Below, piece after piece: positions 1-11,251 of a stretch of DNA of 64,000 nucleotides (position 1 is the stretch's first letter; each line of letters begins with the position of its first letter). The notes beneath the pieces were generated by a model, which worked only from the letters and a program-made list of their open reading frames with translations, made no database searches and was not told the DNA's origin. This DNA comes from Camarhynchus parvulus (taxonomy: Eukaryota > Chordata > Aves > Passeriformes > Thraupidae). Location of the stretch: NCBI RefSeq assembly GCF_901933205.1, contig NC_044597.1, forward strand, positions 1,724,126 through 1,788,125, written 5' to 3'. The position numbers and the translations under genes are program-made.

Positions 1-38
1 GCGGGAGGGGTGGTGGTGCAGGGACAGGGGACACTCAC

Positions 39-3000
39 TGCTTGTTGCACTGCAGCCAGCCCAGCCCCTCGCGGCCGCAGTTGCCCCGCTCGGTCCCCTC
101 CACGTTCAGCTTCTCGTAGCAGAAGCGCTCGGCCGAGCCTGGCAGAGAGGAGCGAGTGTCACCCGCTCGTCACCCCTGTGTCCCCTCCCGCCCCAGGCCA
201 GCACTCACTGCGGCCCCACAGCGCGTTGCACTGACGGTCCCGGGTCTTGCAGCGCCCGCCGTAGCATCGGCCCTGCGGGGAGGGGACAGGGTCAGGGTGG
301 GGGAGGCCCCGGGGCTGGAGAGGGGTCAGGGGACCAGGGAGGGGTGACGAGGCTGCAGAGGGGCTCACCCACGTGCCCTGCAGGGAGGTGCTGCAGGGAC
401 AATGAGCCCCCCACACATCCCCCCATGGCTGGTCCCAGGAGCACTGCCCTGGCTCATGTGGTGCAGGGATCAGAAGCCACGTGTGTGCACAGCCAGGGAA
501 CAGCAGGACCCCCAAAACCCACACTCAGGGGCTCAGGGCCCCCAAAACCCCAAACCCCACACCCAGGTGTGTGTGCCTGGCTCAGCTGTGGCTGCGACTG
601 CTGACAAAACTTCACAAAACTGGTTTGGGTTGGAAGGGACCTTAAAGCCCATCCAGTTCCATCCCCTGCCATGAACAGGGACATCTCCCACCAGGCCAGG
701 CTGCTCCAAGCCCTGTCCAGTGGAGCCTTGAACAGTCCCAAATACACTTTTAACATGCACAAGCCCCGATGCTGCAGCCTGTGGGGATGTGCCCAGCCCT
801 GGGCTGAACTCACCTGCTCGTTCTCACAGAAGTATCCATCCAGCTTGTGGAGGTTGGGGGGACACTGTGAGGACATGAGAAGAGGTTGGGTGATGCCACA
901 AGGCCCCACAACGTGTCCCACTGTGTCCCCTGGCCCCACTGACCTGGCTGGAGTCCCCGGTGCAGGTCTCAGGGATGTCACACTCGTTCACAGCCTCCCG
1001 GCAGGACACTCCACGTGGCTCGTACTGCCCGGGGCACAAACGCGACTCAGCAGGAAGGGGACAGGACCCCAGCAGATCCACATCCAGATCCTGCCCCCCC
1101 GAGCCCCCCGGATGCCCCCAGCCCCTCACCTTGCAGCCCTTGCAGCAGAGCCCATTGCTGCACATGGCGTCGTGGGTCAGGGTGCATTTCTTGCAGCAGT
1201 TTCCCCCGCTCCTCGCACACTCCTGCCAGGACAGCAGCTGGAATCATCCCGCTGGCAGCCCTGCAGCCCCCGGAGCGGGGGGAGCAGCCCCTGGCCCTGC
1301 TCACCGCCAGCGAGCCGCAGTCGCACTCCTCGCCTGCCTCCACGAAGCCATTGCCGCACTCGGGGGGATCCAGGAGCTGCCGGGAGCGAGGGGGGACAGG
1401 ACACACACACACACGGGAGCTGCTGGGGACCCCGAGCCATCCCCTGCCGTGAGCCCCCCAAAAGGGCATCACATCCCCGGGGAACGGCAGCACCCCCAAA
1501 CTGCTGCCAGGCACGAGGTGCCCCCGCTCCGGGAGCTCAGCAGGGGCTGGGGACACCTCGAGGGACCCCGGGAGCCGCCCCCGGAGCATCGGTCCCCCCT
1601 GGGACCCCCAGAGGGGCCGGGGGGCTGTTTTACCTTCAGGGGTTTGTTGAAGAGGCAGCTGCCGCCGCCGTCCTGCAGGAACTGGTTGTACTCATCGATG
1701 CTGCAGCGGGAGAACTTCCGCGGGAGGTAATACCTGTGGGGTGGGGGTCATTGTCACTGTCACTGTCACTGTCACAGCGCCACACCCTGCCCGGGGGCAC
1801 TGCCGGACACACCAACCCGGGCAGGAGCTCGGCAGCGGTGACACGAGGTGTGGCAGGGATGTGGCAGGGATGTGGCAGGGGATGTGGCTGGGATGTGACA
1901 GAGGATGTGACAGGGATGTGGCAGGGATGTGGCAGGGATGTGGCAGAGGATGTGGCAGGGATGTGGCAGGGATGTGGCAGGGATGTGACAGGGATGTGGC
2001 AGGGATGTGACAGGGATGTGGCAGGGATGTGACAGAGGATGTGGCAGGGATGTGGCAGGAGATGTGGCAGGGATGTGGCAGGGATGTGACAGAGGATGTG
2101 GCTGGGATGTGGCAGGGATGTGACAGAGGATGTGGCTGGGATGTGGCAGGGATGTGGCTGGGATGTGGCTGGGATGTGGCAGGGATGTGGCTGGGATGTG
2201 GCTGGGATGTGGCAGGGATGTGGCAGAGGATGTGGCAGGGATGTGGCAGGGATGTGGCAGGGATGTGACAGAGGATGTGGCTGGGATGTGGCAGAGGATG
2301 TGGCAGGAATGTGGCAGGAGATGTGTCAGGGATGTGGCAGGGATGTGGCAGTGCCACCCCGAGCGGGCACCCACCCTGTGTCCTCCATGATACAGCCCAG
2401 CCACGGGTCCGGGCAGCGACAATCCCCTGCGAGGAGAGGAGAGGGCTGAGGCTGCAGAATGTCGCCCCGCCAGCCCGGTGGCACCGCGGCGTGTCCCCAG
2501 TGTCCCCACTGTCCCCGCGGTACCTGCGGCCGTGTGGTGCTTGTTCCACATCATGCCCACGTTCTGCCCCAGGGTCTGTGCCAGTGTCACCGCCATGGCA
2601 GCCACGTTGCCGTACTGCTCGGGAGGGACGCGGTGTCACCGCGGGGACCCCCATGCGTGTCCCCAGTGCCCTTCGGGGGGGTCCCGCCGCACCCACCTCG
2701 TTGACGCCGCTGGCGCGGGCAGCGGAGCAGATGCCCCCGACAAAGGCGGTGCCGCTGCGGCTGCCGTGAAACATGTGACCCCTGCGAGGAAGAGGATGGT
2801 GGGGACGGGGGACGCTGTCCCCGGCCCCGGGGGGGACGCGTGGGCGCAGCGCTCACGAGAAGAGGTGGACGGTGTCGCTGTGCTCTGCCAGCCCCTCCGG
2901 CCGGTACTTCACAAACTCGTTCAGGATCTCCAGGGAGTCTCGTCCCATCCGGATCCGGTCCTCGGCCGCCCACGTCTCCATGGCCACCAGCACGATGCGG

Positions 3001-6000
3001 GTGTTGAGCTGCTCCTTGTAGATCTGTGGGGACAAAGGGACAGGGCTGGGGATGCCACCCCTGCCAGGGACAAACCCCTGTGGACAGCTCCAGGAGCTGG
3101 GCACACACATCCGTCACCAGGGACAATTCCCCAGACCAAACCCACCAGGTGCCAAAGGAAAAACAAGAGCGGGACAAACTCCCTGGAGCCAAACTCTCAA
3201 GGGACCAACCCAGCAGGTGCTGAGGACCAAAATCCGGGATAAACCAGCAGGAGTTAGGGACAAACTCCCTGGGAACAGATCCACCAGCTGCTGAACAGTC
3301 CCCTCAAGGATAACCCCCCCTAGGACAGGGGGATAAACCCAGGAATTGCCCACTGGGGATAAATCCCTTGGGAATGAAGGGCGATGAAGCCTCCAGGGGA
3401 CAAACCCTTCAGATGCCGGGGATTATCCTCCCAGGGACAACCCCCCCAGGGACAAATTCCTCCCAGGGACCCCCCTCACCATGTCAGCCAGGTTGACCAC
3501 GGACTTGGCGAAGTTGCTGGTGAGAACTACGGAGTTGCGGAGCTGCAGGAACTGGGGACACACCGGGGCCAGGTGGGACTGGGGAGGGGGGCCAGACCGA
3601 GCCCTCCCCGCCCCCGCCAGCCCCGGAACTCCCAGCTCACCAGCTTATGGTCGTTCACCACGGCCAGCTCAATGTACTTGGTCTCGCTGTGCACCGTGTG
3701 CTGGGCTCGGCGGACCTGCAGGGGGAACCCGCGGCTGAGCTGGGATGGAGCTCCCGAGCCCTCCGGGGATGTTCGGGATGTAGGGAGAGGGCAGAGCCAC
3801 GGGATGTTGGGATGCGGCCCCACTAGAGCTCCCCCTGAGCCCAGGCAGGAGCAGCACTCTGCAAACACCCACGGAGGAGCGTGAGGAAGGCCACTGCAAT
3901 TAAGATTGGGAGGGCATGGGAGAGGGCTGTGGTGAGGTTGATTAAGAGAGGGTAGTTAGTCATGGGAGATGATTTGAGTTAAGCTAGGGAGAGGATTTGA
4001 ACCTCTGAGTTAAAGGACTTAAGCCTTTTGCATTTTCCGAGCTCTGCCACGCTAGCTGGTCCTTTCCTTGGACGTGGTGGAGGAGCCTGGCTGCACCCGC
4101 AGCCACCGGGCAGAGATCAGCCACGGTCCCCTGCCCGTGTCCTCTGTCCCCTGTGCACCCCGCTGTCCCCACTGACCTGCCGCCGCCGCCGCAGCTTTGG
4201 AATCCCACCCGGGACACGCTGGCTCAGCGCAGGGAAGAGGCAGCCTGAAGGGAAGGACAGAGCTGGTGGCACACCAGGACACAGGGCCACCGAGGTGACC
4301 GCCAGGGGACAGCTTTGTGAGAGCGCTCACCCAGTCGGGGGCAGCTGGGGATGCGCTGCACGATGTGCGGTCGAAGACCCTGCGGCGGGGAGAGGCGTGT
4401 CACGGCCATGCGTGCGACAGCAGGACTGCCACGTCCCCGTGTCCCCATGGCTGTCCCCAAGCCACAGCCAGAGCCACCCTGGGGCGGTGGCACCGCTCAC
4501 CTGCCCGCGCTCGGCGCCCGCCTGCGGCTCGATCAGGTACGTGGCTCGGCCGTCCGAGAAGACCCCGCTGCAAACAGAGGCGGCCGTGTCGGGGTGCAGA
4601 GGGGTGCAGCCCCCCGGCCCCCCTGCCGGCCCGGGGATACTCACCGCAGGCCGTGGCAGCTGGAGAGAGCGGCGAAGGAGCGGGGCTGCCCCCGGATCCG
4701 GCCCTGGTAGTAGCAGTGCTCCCCTGCGCCCTGCGGAGCGGGGACGGCGCTGAGCCTCGGGTGCCGCCCTGCCCCACACCCCAGGGCTCAGGGCTCTGCG
4801 CTTCAGTGCCGGGCACCCTCAGGATGTCCCGCTCGAGGAGCATCCCCCAGCACCATGGCAGCACCCTGCCAGGCGGGGCTGGGCACCCAGGGGCACCCAG
4901 GGGTGGGTGGGGGGATAATGAGCTGCTGGGGCCATTAATGGGCTTTTGTGGGATTTATGAACTGGCCGCCACAACCCCTGCACTGGCACAGCACATTTCA
5001 CACAGCATGGTGTAGTTTGGCACAGCACAGCACAGCGTGGTTTGGCACGGCGTGGTTTAGCACGGCGTGGCACACATCTTACCGTGCTGTGGCTGCCGTT
5101 GCTGCCCGCGCCGACGTGCCGCTCCACGTAGTGGGAGGCGAGGAGGTGGCTGCCGGGAGCAGGTGAGGGGTAAGAGGCCGTGGGGTCGGGAGGAAGAGGA
5201 GGAAGAGGAGGAAAAGGAGGAAGAGGAGGAAGAGGGAGACGACAGCAGCGATCCACGCGCAGGCACCACCCCGGTGTGGGAGACCACCCAACACCCATAT
5301 ACAAGGTATCACCCCAGCACGGGACACCCCCAGTTTGGGGTCCCTGTCCCCTCTGCTCCACCCGCAGTGCTGGGATGGCTCAGCACAGCTCCCCCATCCC
5401 CGGGCACCCCCAGCTCCTCCCCTCCGCCCCCTGGTTGGTGCTGGTTCCCCTGCAGGACCCCCGGGTCACTCACTGGTTCAGCCGGAGATCGAGGGTGAAG
5501 GCTGAGCCGAAGGCACGCACCATGAAGCTCACCTGTGCCAGGTGCAGCCCCTGCAGGGGGCAGAGCCAGAGCAGTCAGCCCTCAAAAAATCCATCACTAA
5601 AATAATCATTAAAACCCCAACCCAAATACGCAGCCTGTGAGGATGCACCTTTTTTTTAAACCAAAATATTCAGCATAAAGAAAAACCTTTTTTTTTTTTT
5701 CCTTGAACCCATCTCCCCTGGAACCGTGGGATGGCAGCTGCGCTGGGGTGGGGGTACCGGAGGGTCCCCCCAGCGCTGGGCCCAGCCTGGCCACGGCAGC
5801 GGAGCCTCCGCTCCTCCCGCCCTGCGGCGCCGCCGCTCCTGACCTAATTCCGAATTCCTAATTCCCAATTCCTGCCGCCGGCAGCGGGAGCCGAGCGCTG
5901 CGGCGCGGCCTCACACCCGGCAAACTCGGCGCACACCGGTGAGAGCCCGGCACCGGCTGCGGCTCCCTCCGGAAGCCAAAACCCATCCTGGCGTGCCCCG

Positions 6001-8136
6001 TCCCCTTGCTGGGAACCCGGAGCAGCTCGGGATGAGAAGCAGTCTGTCATCGCAGGGAAGGGATGTCCCGGGCCCTGACCGCATCCCGGGGGTCCGGCAG
6101 CACTGCCGGAGAGGGCTCTGACACCGGGAGCCAGCCCCGAGCTCCCCCCGCCGCGACACCCCGGGTTAACACGGCCCTGGCTCCCCGCCAGCGCGGCGGC
6201 TGCCGGCGCTTCCCGGCGTCCGGCGGTTTCACTCCACGCCCGGTGTAAATCACCTCTGCGGCCACAGCAGCTCCTCATCGCGCCTTTCTCCGGCGCGCAC
6301 GGGGATCGATAGGCGCCGGCCTCCGCGGCTGCCAGCACCGCAACTCCCCCGGGCCGGATGGGGCGCGTGTGCTGCTCCCCGAAACAAACCCCGAGACGCG
6401 GGGATGGGTGGGGGGCACTGCCCGAGCCTGGGCTGGGCTGGGGAGCGGCACCGGGTGGGACCTGGGGGCCCGAGCCCTTCCTTGCCGGACCCACGGGTCT
6501 GTTCCTGGCTTCGTCTCTCCCAACACCCGCTCGCCGCCGGTTCCCAGATTTAACGGGATTTTGCGGCACAAGTCCGTGTCCCCACGGGGAGCACGACAGC
6601 AGGATGGAACCTGGGGGGACCAGGGCTCCGGTTCGGGATGCCGGTACACGCTGGGGTGTGGCTGGGCCAGCGACGGCGCTGCCTGGGGACCTGGAGCTGT
6701 CACCTGCCAGGGACCCCGCGAAGGGAGTGGGTTGGGGGCTCTCGTTCACTTACGGGTCCTCCTCCTCCTCCTCCTCCGGGCTCATGCCTGACCCTGGTGT
6801 CCAAGTGATGCTTTGGGACTTCTCCTCCCGAGCTCTGCCCCACCAGCCTGCTGGGGTGGGTGATTTGGGAGAGCACCCGCCCTTCCTGCCATGCGGCCCG
6901 CGGGAGCCTCCGCGGCAGCGCTCCGGCCTGCGAGGCAGGACCTGCGGGACAGGGGACAGGGTCACGGCTACCCTGGGAAGGCCGGGGGGATGGGACCTGG
7001 GGAGGAGAAGGGACAGAGACACAGGGGCCTGGGGACAAGGGGATGAGGAGGGACAGGGAGGTGGGAACATGCAGGGGTGGGAGCACGAGGGGACAGAGTT
7101 GGTGAATGTGCTCAGGGGGTGGCCCAAGAAGGGGACACTCGTGTCCTGGATGGGATGCCCAGGGATTGTCCCAGGGTGCACAGCTGGGGAACATCCAGGT
7201 GTCCCCAGGAGGGGAACACAGCAGAGTGGGGAAGCTCAGGAGGTCTCAGATACAGTGGCATGTCCTGGAGGGGACACACAGGGGACATGGGTGGCTGCTA
7301 AAGGGATGCATCCCAGAAGGGGGCATGCAGGGGGAGAGGGGGCTCGGAAATGCCAGCGCACCTGGAGGAAATGTTGGGGTGGGGTCAGCACATCCTGGAG
7401 GGAGCGTGCAGGGAAAAGGAGGGGCTGGAATGGGGACACATCTCCGAGGGGACACCCAGGGGACAGAGAGGGCCGGGATGGGCCCACTGAATGGGAGATG
7501 GAGCACTGGTATGGGGACATCCCCCTAGAGGGGACAACGAGGGGACAGCAGGAATGGTGCAGGGACACCTTTGGAGGTGACAGCCAGGGGACACGGTGCG
7601 TGGCCGCTATGGGGACACATCCCGAGGGGACGCGGAGGGCTGCTATGAGGACATCTATGGGGCATGCAGGGAACGGGGGATGCGAGATGGGGACACATCG
7701 CGGAGGGGGAACGGGGGGCTGCGATGCGGCCACCTCCGGAGAGGGAGCGCGGCGGGGGCCGCTGCGGGGACAGCGCGGTGGAGGGCGCGGGGCCGGGGCC
7801 GGGGGGACGCGGGGCTGCTGCGGGCCGCTGCGGGGCCGGGGCCGGTGCGGAGCCGCGGCTGCGGGGCCGGGGCCGGGCAGGTGCGGGGGATCGCGGGCCC
7901 GGCCCCTCCCGGGGCTCTGCGGGCGGCGCTGCGGAAAAATGTGTCGATGCAGCGAAAAGCCGCAGCGGCGGCGGCGGGGCCGGGAGCGGAGCGGGGCGAT
8001 GCGGGGCCGGGAGCGCGGCGGGAGCGATGCGCGGCCGGTACCGGGGCGATGGCGGAGCGGGAGCGGGTCCGGACCTACCTGCCCGCGGGGCGAGCGAGAG
8101 CAGCGCGGCCAGCAGCCACCCCCGCAGCGGGCTCAT
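39..8136 (-). CDS. ADAM11: ADAM11, disintegrin and metalloproteinase-like protein 11 (5' part; exons 1-21, 3' end outside window)
   Basis: Coding exons in transcript order: 8136-8079, 6941-6754, 5550-5474, 5149-5083, 4730-4645, 4567-4501, 4379-4331, 4244-4177, 3715-3641, 3551-3480, 3023-2857, 2781-2697, 2614-2524, 2426-2375, 1733-1634, 1376-1305, 1222-1130, 1024-944, 864-814, 272-209, 138-39. All join in phase with AG/GT borders, giving 1763 nt (about 588 of an expected ~770 residues). Residues 1-20 form a hydrophobic signal peptide. The prodomain ends at a furin-type LRRRRQ near residue 215. The metalloproteinase-like domain starts at [16 protein letters not shown]. The disintegrin domain begins near [19 protein letters not shown], and the cysteine-rich part follows. 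The helix that carries HExxH in active ADAMs reads [17 protein letters not shown], so zinc catalysis is lost, as is normal for the ADAM11/22/23 group. These are neuronal surface receptors that bind LGI proteins. TETRYV-like alternatives ADAM22/23 fit less well than ADAM11 ([18 protein letters not shown], plus synteny). The start is the ATG before the signal peptide. Confidence 0.93.
607..735 (-). mobile_element. CR1-type LINE 3' fragment
   Basis: The stretch has the familiar avian CR1 tail in reverse complement (TTGGGTTGGAAGGGACCTTA, then CATCCAGTTCC and CCTGCCATGAACAGGGACA). It lies in the ADAM11 intron between exons 20 and 19. Only a short 3' fragment remains. Confidence 0.8.
1848..2352. 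repeat. 11-bp minisatellite (GGCAGGGATGT)n
   Basis: About 45 near-identical 11-12 bp units (GGCAGGGATGT, with variants GACAGGGATGT, GGCTGGGATGT and GGCAGAGGATGT) fill most of the ADAM11 intron between exons 15 and 14. Because 11 is not a multiple of 3, every frame cycles through the same peptide, so long open frames appear on both strands. They are not genes. The array ends 22 bp from the donor side of exon 14. Confidence 0.95.
3040..3475. repeat. Degenerate GGGACAAA(C/T) repeats in ADAM11 intron
   Basis: The intron between ADAM11 exons 11 and 10 holds about a dozen loosely spaced copies of GGGACAAAC/T followed by CCCTGG or CCCAGG. Spacing and sequence drift, so this is an old minisatellite. 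Confidence 0.6.
5188..5242. repeat. Polypurine tract (GGAGGAAGA)n
   Basis: About 55 bp of almost pure purine on the + strand, built of GAGGAAGAGGAG-like units, lies in the ADAM11 intron between exons 4 and 3, close upstream of exon 4 in the transcript. The pyrimidine strand is the sense strand, so it lengthens the polypyrimidine region before exon 4. Confidence 0.8.
6757..6777 (-). repeat. Coding (GGA)7 run in ADAM11 exon 2
   Basis: Seven GGA codons encode seven glycines just before the last codon of ADAM11 exon 2 (residues about 75-81, prodomain). They follow HEP and precede the proline at the donor site. An in-frame trinucleotide run can vary in length without a frameshift. Confidence 0.85.
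7000..7720. repeat. Degenerate GAGGGGACAC repeats in ADAM11 intron 1
   Basis: ADAM11 intron 1 contains many spaced copies of (G)AGGGGACA(C/G) at roughly 30-60 bp intervals. Examples lie at 7085-7095, 7130, 7265-7285, 7440-7470, 7525-7545 and 7615-7635. The units are diverged and no coding exon was found here. Confidence 0.5.
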
Positions 8137-8500
8137 GGCTCCCTCATGCTCCGCCAGCGGCCGCGCCGGGCCCGCCGCGCCGGGGACCGTCACCGTCCCG
8201 TCCGGCCCCCCGCCCCGGGCCGGGCCGGCAGCGCCGCCCCCGCCCCGCCCGCACGCGGCCCCGGGCCCGCCGGACCGGACCGGCACCGGCACCGGCAGCG
8301 CCGGCAGCGGCACCGGCAGCGCCGCCCCGGGCCCGCCCCGCCCCGCCCGGCCCCGCCGCCCCCGGTACCGGCCCCTTCCACCCTCCCCGCCCCGGCTGCC
8401 GCAGCGCCGCTGGCACCCGCGGCACTGCAGCACCGGAGCCCCGCTGGCATCACCCCCCGGCCGGTACCGGAGCTGCCGGTGCCATCATCCCTCGGAACGG
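8079..8500 (-). promoter_or_regulatory. ADAM11 exon 1 and CpG-rich promoter
   Basis: Very GC- and CpG-rich DNA surrounds and precedes the ADAM11 start at 8136. It contains GC boxes (CCCCGCCC, GGGGCGG) and no obvious TATA box. An upstream ATG at about 8146 opens a four-codon frame that overlaps the main start and could act as a short uORF. Promoter extent is inferred from composition only. Confidence 0.6.
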
Positions 8501-10764
8501 TACCGGAGCCCCGGGCACCCCGCAGCAGCGGGGACCGCCGGTGCCAGACCCCCCAGCCAGACCAGACTGTGTCCCCCCACAGCCACCGGGACAGGGACAC
8601 CAGGACGAGAGCTCCCCAGCCAATACTGGAACCTCGGGACAGAATCAAACCCCCCTCAGCCACTGCTGCCCCCCCTCAGCCAGTGCAGGACCCCAACGCC
8701 AGCCCCAGCCCCTCCAGCCAATCCCAAACCCCCCCAACACCAGTACCCGGCTCCCCAGCCAGTGCAGGGCCTCCAGCTGGGGTAGGAGGCCCCCAGCCTG
8801 CACCGTGCCCCCTCAGCTGGCAATGAGTCCCTGACCTGTCCCCAGTCCCCAGCTGGTCCCCAGCCAGTCCCAGAGCCCCTGCAGATTGTCCTGGTGCTGC
8901 CAACCAGTACCAGGACCCACACCATCATCAGAGCCCCCAAAATGGGACTGGAGCCCCCAACCAGCACCACCCTCCCAGCTGGAACTGAGCCCCTGCCTGG
9001 TGCCAGGGATGGTGCTGGAACCAGGGAGAGCGGATGCCCACAGCAGTGGGCACACGGGGCTGAACTCCCAGTTCACATCCTGTTGCAACATCCCTCACCC
9101 TCCTCCAGGACAACTTTTTTGGACCTTTTTGGCTCATTTTGTGTTATGGCTCCAAGTCCCTCTGCAGCCCAGCCTGTCATCCCCAGTGCTGGCAGAGCCA
9201 TCCGGAACTGAAACCTGAAAGGCAGCTGCACAAGAGGGGCTCCAGGACCTTCTCAGCCACACTCAGGGGGTTCCTGGCTGGCAAATGGTCCTTTCCAGGC
9301 AGATCAGCATGGGGCAGGCAGAGCTTCCACACTGGGACCTGCTGCCCTTGGACCTTCCTCCTCCTCCATGCAGCGAGGGGAGGAACTGCAGCATCAGGTG
9401 CAGCAGAGATGATCCAGCACCTGCTTGGCTCCTCAGGAGCTCTGAGGCCGCCAGCCCGAGGGGGACAGTCCCTCCCAGTGCCCTTCTGGTGCTCCTCAGC
9501 AGCACAGGGACAAAGAGGTGCCCAGCAGGGTGGATCTACACCTGGTACCAGGGAGCAGCTGTTCCAGTGGAAGGTGTCCCTGCCCCGGCAGGGGGATGGA
9601 TGACCTTTAAGTCTCTTCCAAGAGTCTCCATCTCCAGCCTGAACACCTGATCCAAGGCCTACAGGGTCTCCAAAAGGCCGTGAAGCAACTGCTTCAGTCC
9701 CCTAGAGCAGGGGCTCCATGGTGTAAGTCACTGGTCGGCATGAGGAGGGGGCAGACGGCACTTGGGGGTCCCTCTCCCCTCCCTGGAAGGGCCAGGCTTG
9801 GTGAAACACAACTGCTGATCTCCCAGGTCAGCTCAGTGCCATGAGGTAACCAGTCTCCACAGGGTCACTTGGAGCTCTGGGGCCTGGAGGGGCCATTCCC
9901 CTGTCCCCAGGGCACCCTCTTTGCTGTGTGAGGGCACAGAGCTGGACACTCCCTCCAGGAGGCCAAGCCCACCAGGCCAGGGGCTGGTTGGTGCTCCAAG
10001 CCCCTCTCTCCAGGGATTGCCTCCAGCTAGGCCAGCCTGTGGCTGCAGGGACAGCTCCATGGCAGAACCCTGAGCCCAGGGGGGTTTGATCAGCCCTTCA
10101 CGACAGGGGCTGCAGCAGGTAAAGAACTGGAGTTTGGCTGTTGCACTGGAGAAGGATTCAGCTCAGGAGGAGCCTCTGAAGCCTCGTGTGTCCCAAGTCC
10201 CTGCTCCCACTACATTATCCCACTTCAAGCCTTCCCTCTGAGCCTGGAGTGAAGGAGGGAGTGTTGTCCTTCACTCAAGGACTGAACATCTCCAAGGACA
10301 GACAGACCCCACTCCTCTGGGTGCCTGGCCCAGGGCTGTCCCCCTCTCCTTGGCCCTGAGCCTTTCCCTTCCCAACCCACACCTGGAAGCAGCTTGACAC
10401 CACAGAAGGGCTGGCTCCATTCTGCTTGGAACTGCCCTTCAAGAAACCACAGGCTGCTTAAAACACTCCAGAACACCCTCCAGCCCATCCCTGACCTCCA
10501 TCCCTCTGCCCCATGCCCAGGAGAGGTGAACAGGCTGCTCTCCAGGTTCTCCTTGCTGAGCACCACCCCTGCACTGGGTACAAGAGCTTCCCAGTGCCTG
10601 CTGGCCACACTGCTCTGGCAAAGCACAGATGGGGTGATGTTCTGGGGCTGGACGAACTGCTGTGCCCCCTTCATTGTGGTGCCCATTACCCACAAAGCTT
10701 CCTCCACCCAACCCTTACTGCTCTGCTCCTGCCCCCAGCCACATTCCACCCACAGTAAGGCAGA
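8500..10764. other. Intergenic spacer between ADAM11 promoter and DBF4B 3' end
   Basis: No coding exon with splice borders or recognisable protein was found on either strand. 8500-9000 is proline-codon-like, low-complexity DNA rich in CCCAGCCAG and CCCCAGC. 9555-9640 resembles a CR1 tail. The rest looks like unique non-coding DNA. Confidence 0.55.
9555..9645 (+). mobile_element. Possible CR1 3' fragment
   Basis: GTTCCAGTGGAAGGTGTCCC, then CCCTGCCCCGGCAGGGGGATGG and ATGACCTTTAAGTC follow the order of a CR1 3' end on the + strand. It is short and diverged. Confidence 0.5.
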
Positions 10765-10784
10765 GCAGAATCTCATCCCTCCAT

Positions 10785-10790
10785 TTTATT
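10785..10790 (-). terminator. DBF4B poly(A) signal AATAAA
   Basis: AATAAA on the minus strand lies 461 nt downstream of the DBF4B stop codon, a reasonable 3' UTR length. Cleavage would be expected near 10765-10770. Confidence 0.6.
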
Positions 10791-11251
10791 TCGAAGTTCA
10801 AAAGTTTGTAAAAAATCCCAAACAAGTTAAAACCAACTGAAAATATGCAAAAAACAACCCCAGACCACAACAAGAGGACAAATCTCATCCCCATGACCCT
10901 CCTCTCACAAGTCTTTGCAGCTCTGAGGACCATGTGAGAGGAGGAACACCTCTCCCTCTGGGAGGGTAAGGAGCACACAGCTGTTGGGTGGAGACTTCCA
11001 GAGACACCACTGTGTCAGTGATGAGTCTTGTAAGGAATCAGAGGAATCTGCTGGCTCTAAACGTGGCCAGCAGAGAGGAGGGAGGATCACAGCCAAGGAT
11101 AGGGAAGCCACTGCATCCCCATCAATTCCCACCAGGAGAGCTGTCCGGGCTGCCAGTGCTGTCCTCACTCTTGGATGTGCCTCTGGCCTTGGTAAATCCC
11201 ATCCCCTCCTCAGCTCCCACTGAGGCTCCAGAGAGCAGCCTGGAGATAGCT

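Noticed and set aside
2524..2614. Loss of HExxH in ADAM11 as a possible pseudogene sign
   Set aside because: All exons are open and in phase. Absence of the zinc-binding motif is normal for the ADAM11/22/23 group.
671..2774. Long open frames on both strands (453, 360 and 277 codons)
   Set aside because: They run through the 11-bp minisatellite and overlap ADAM11 exons in other frames. The repeated [11 protein letters not shown] and HPCHIPATS peptides are simple consequences of the repeat.
6358..8826. 822-codon open frame on the + strand across the ADAM11 5' region
   Set aside because: It is antisense to confirmed ADAM11 exons 1 and 2, arises from GC-rich composition and repeats, and its product is Arg/Pro/Gly low-complexity with no recognisable domain.
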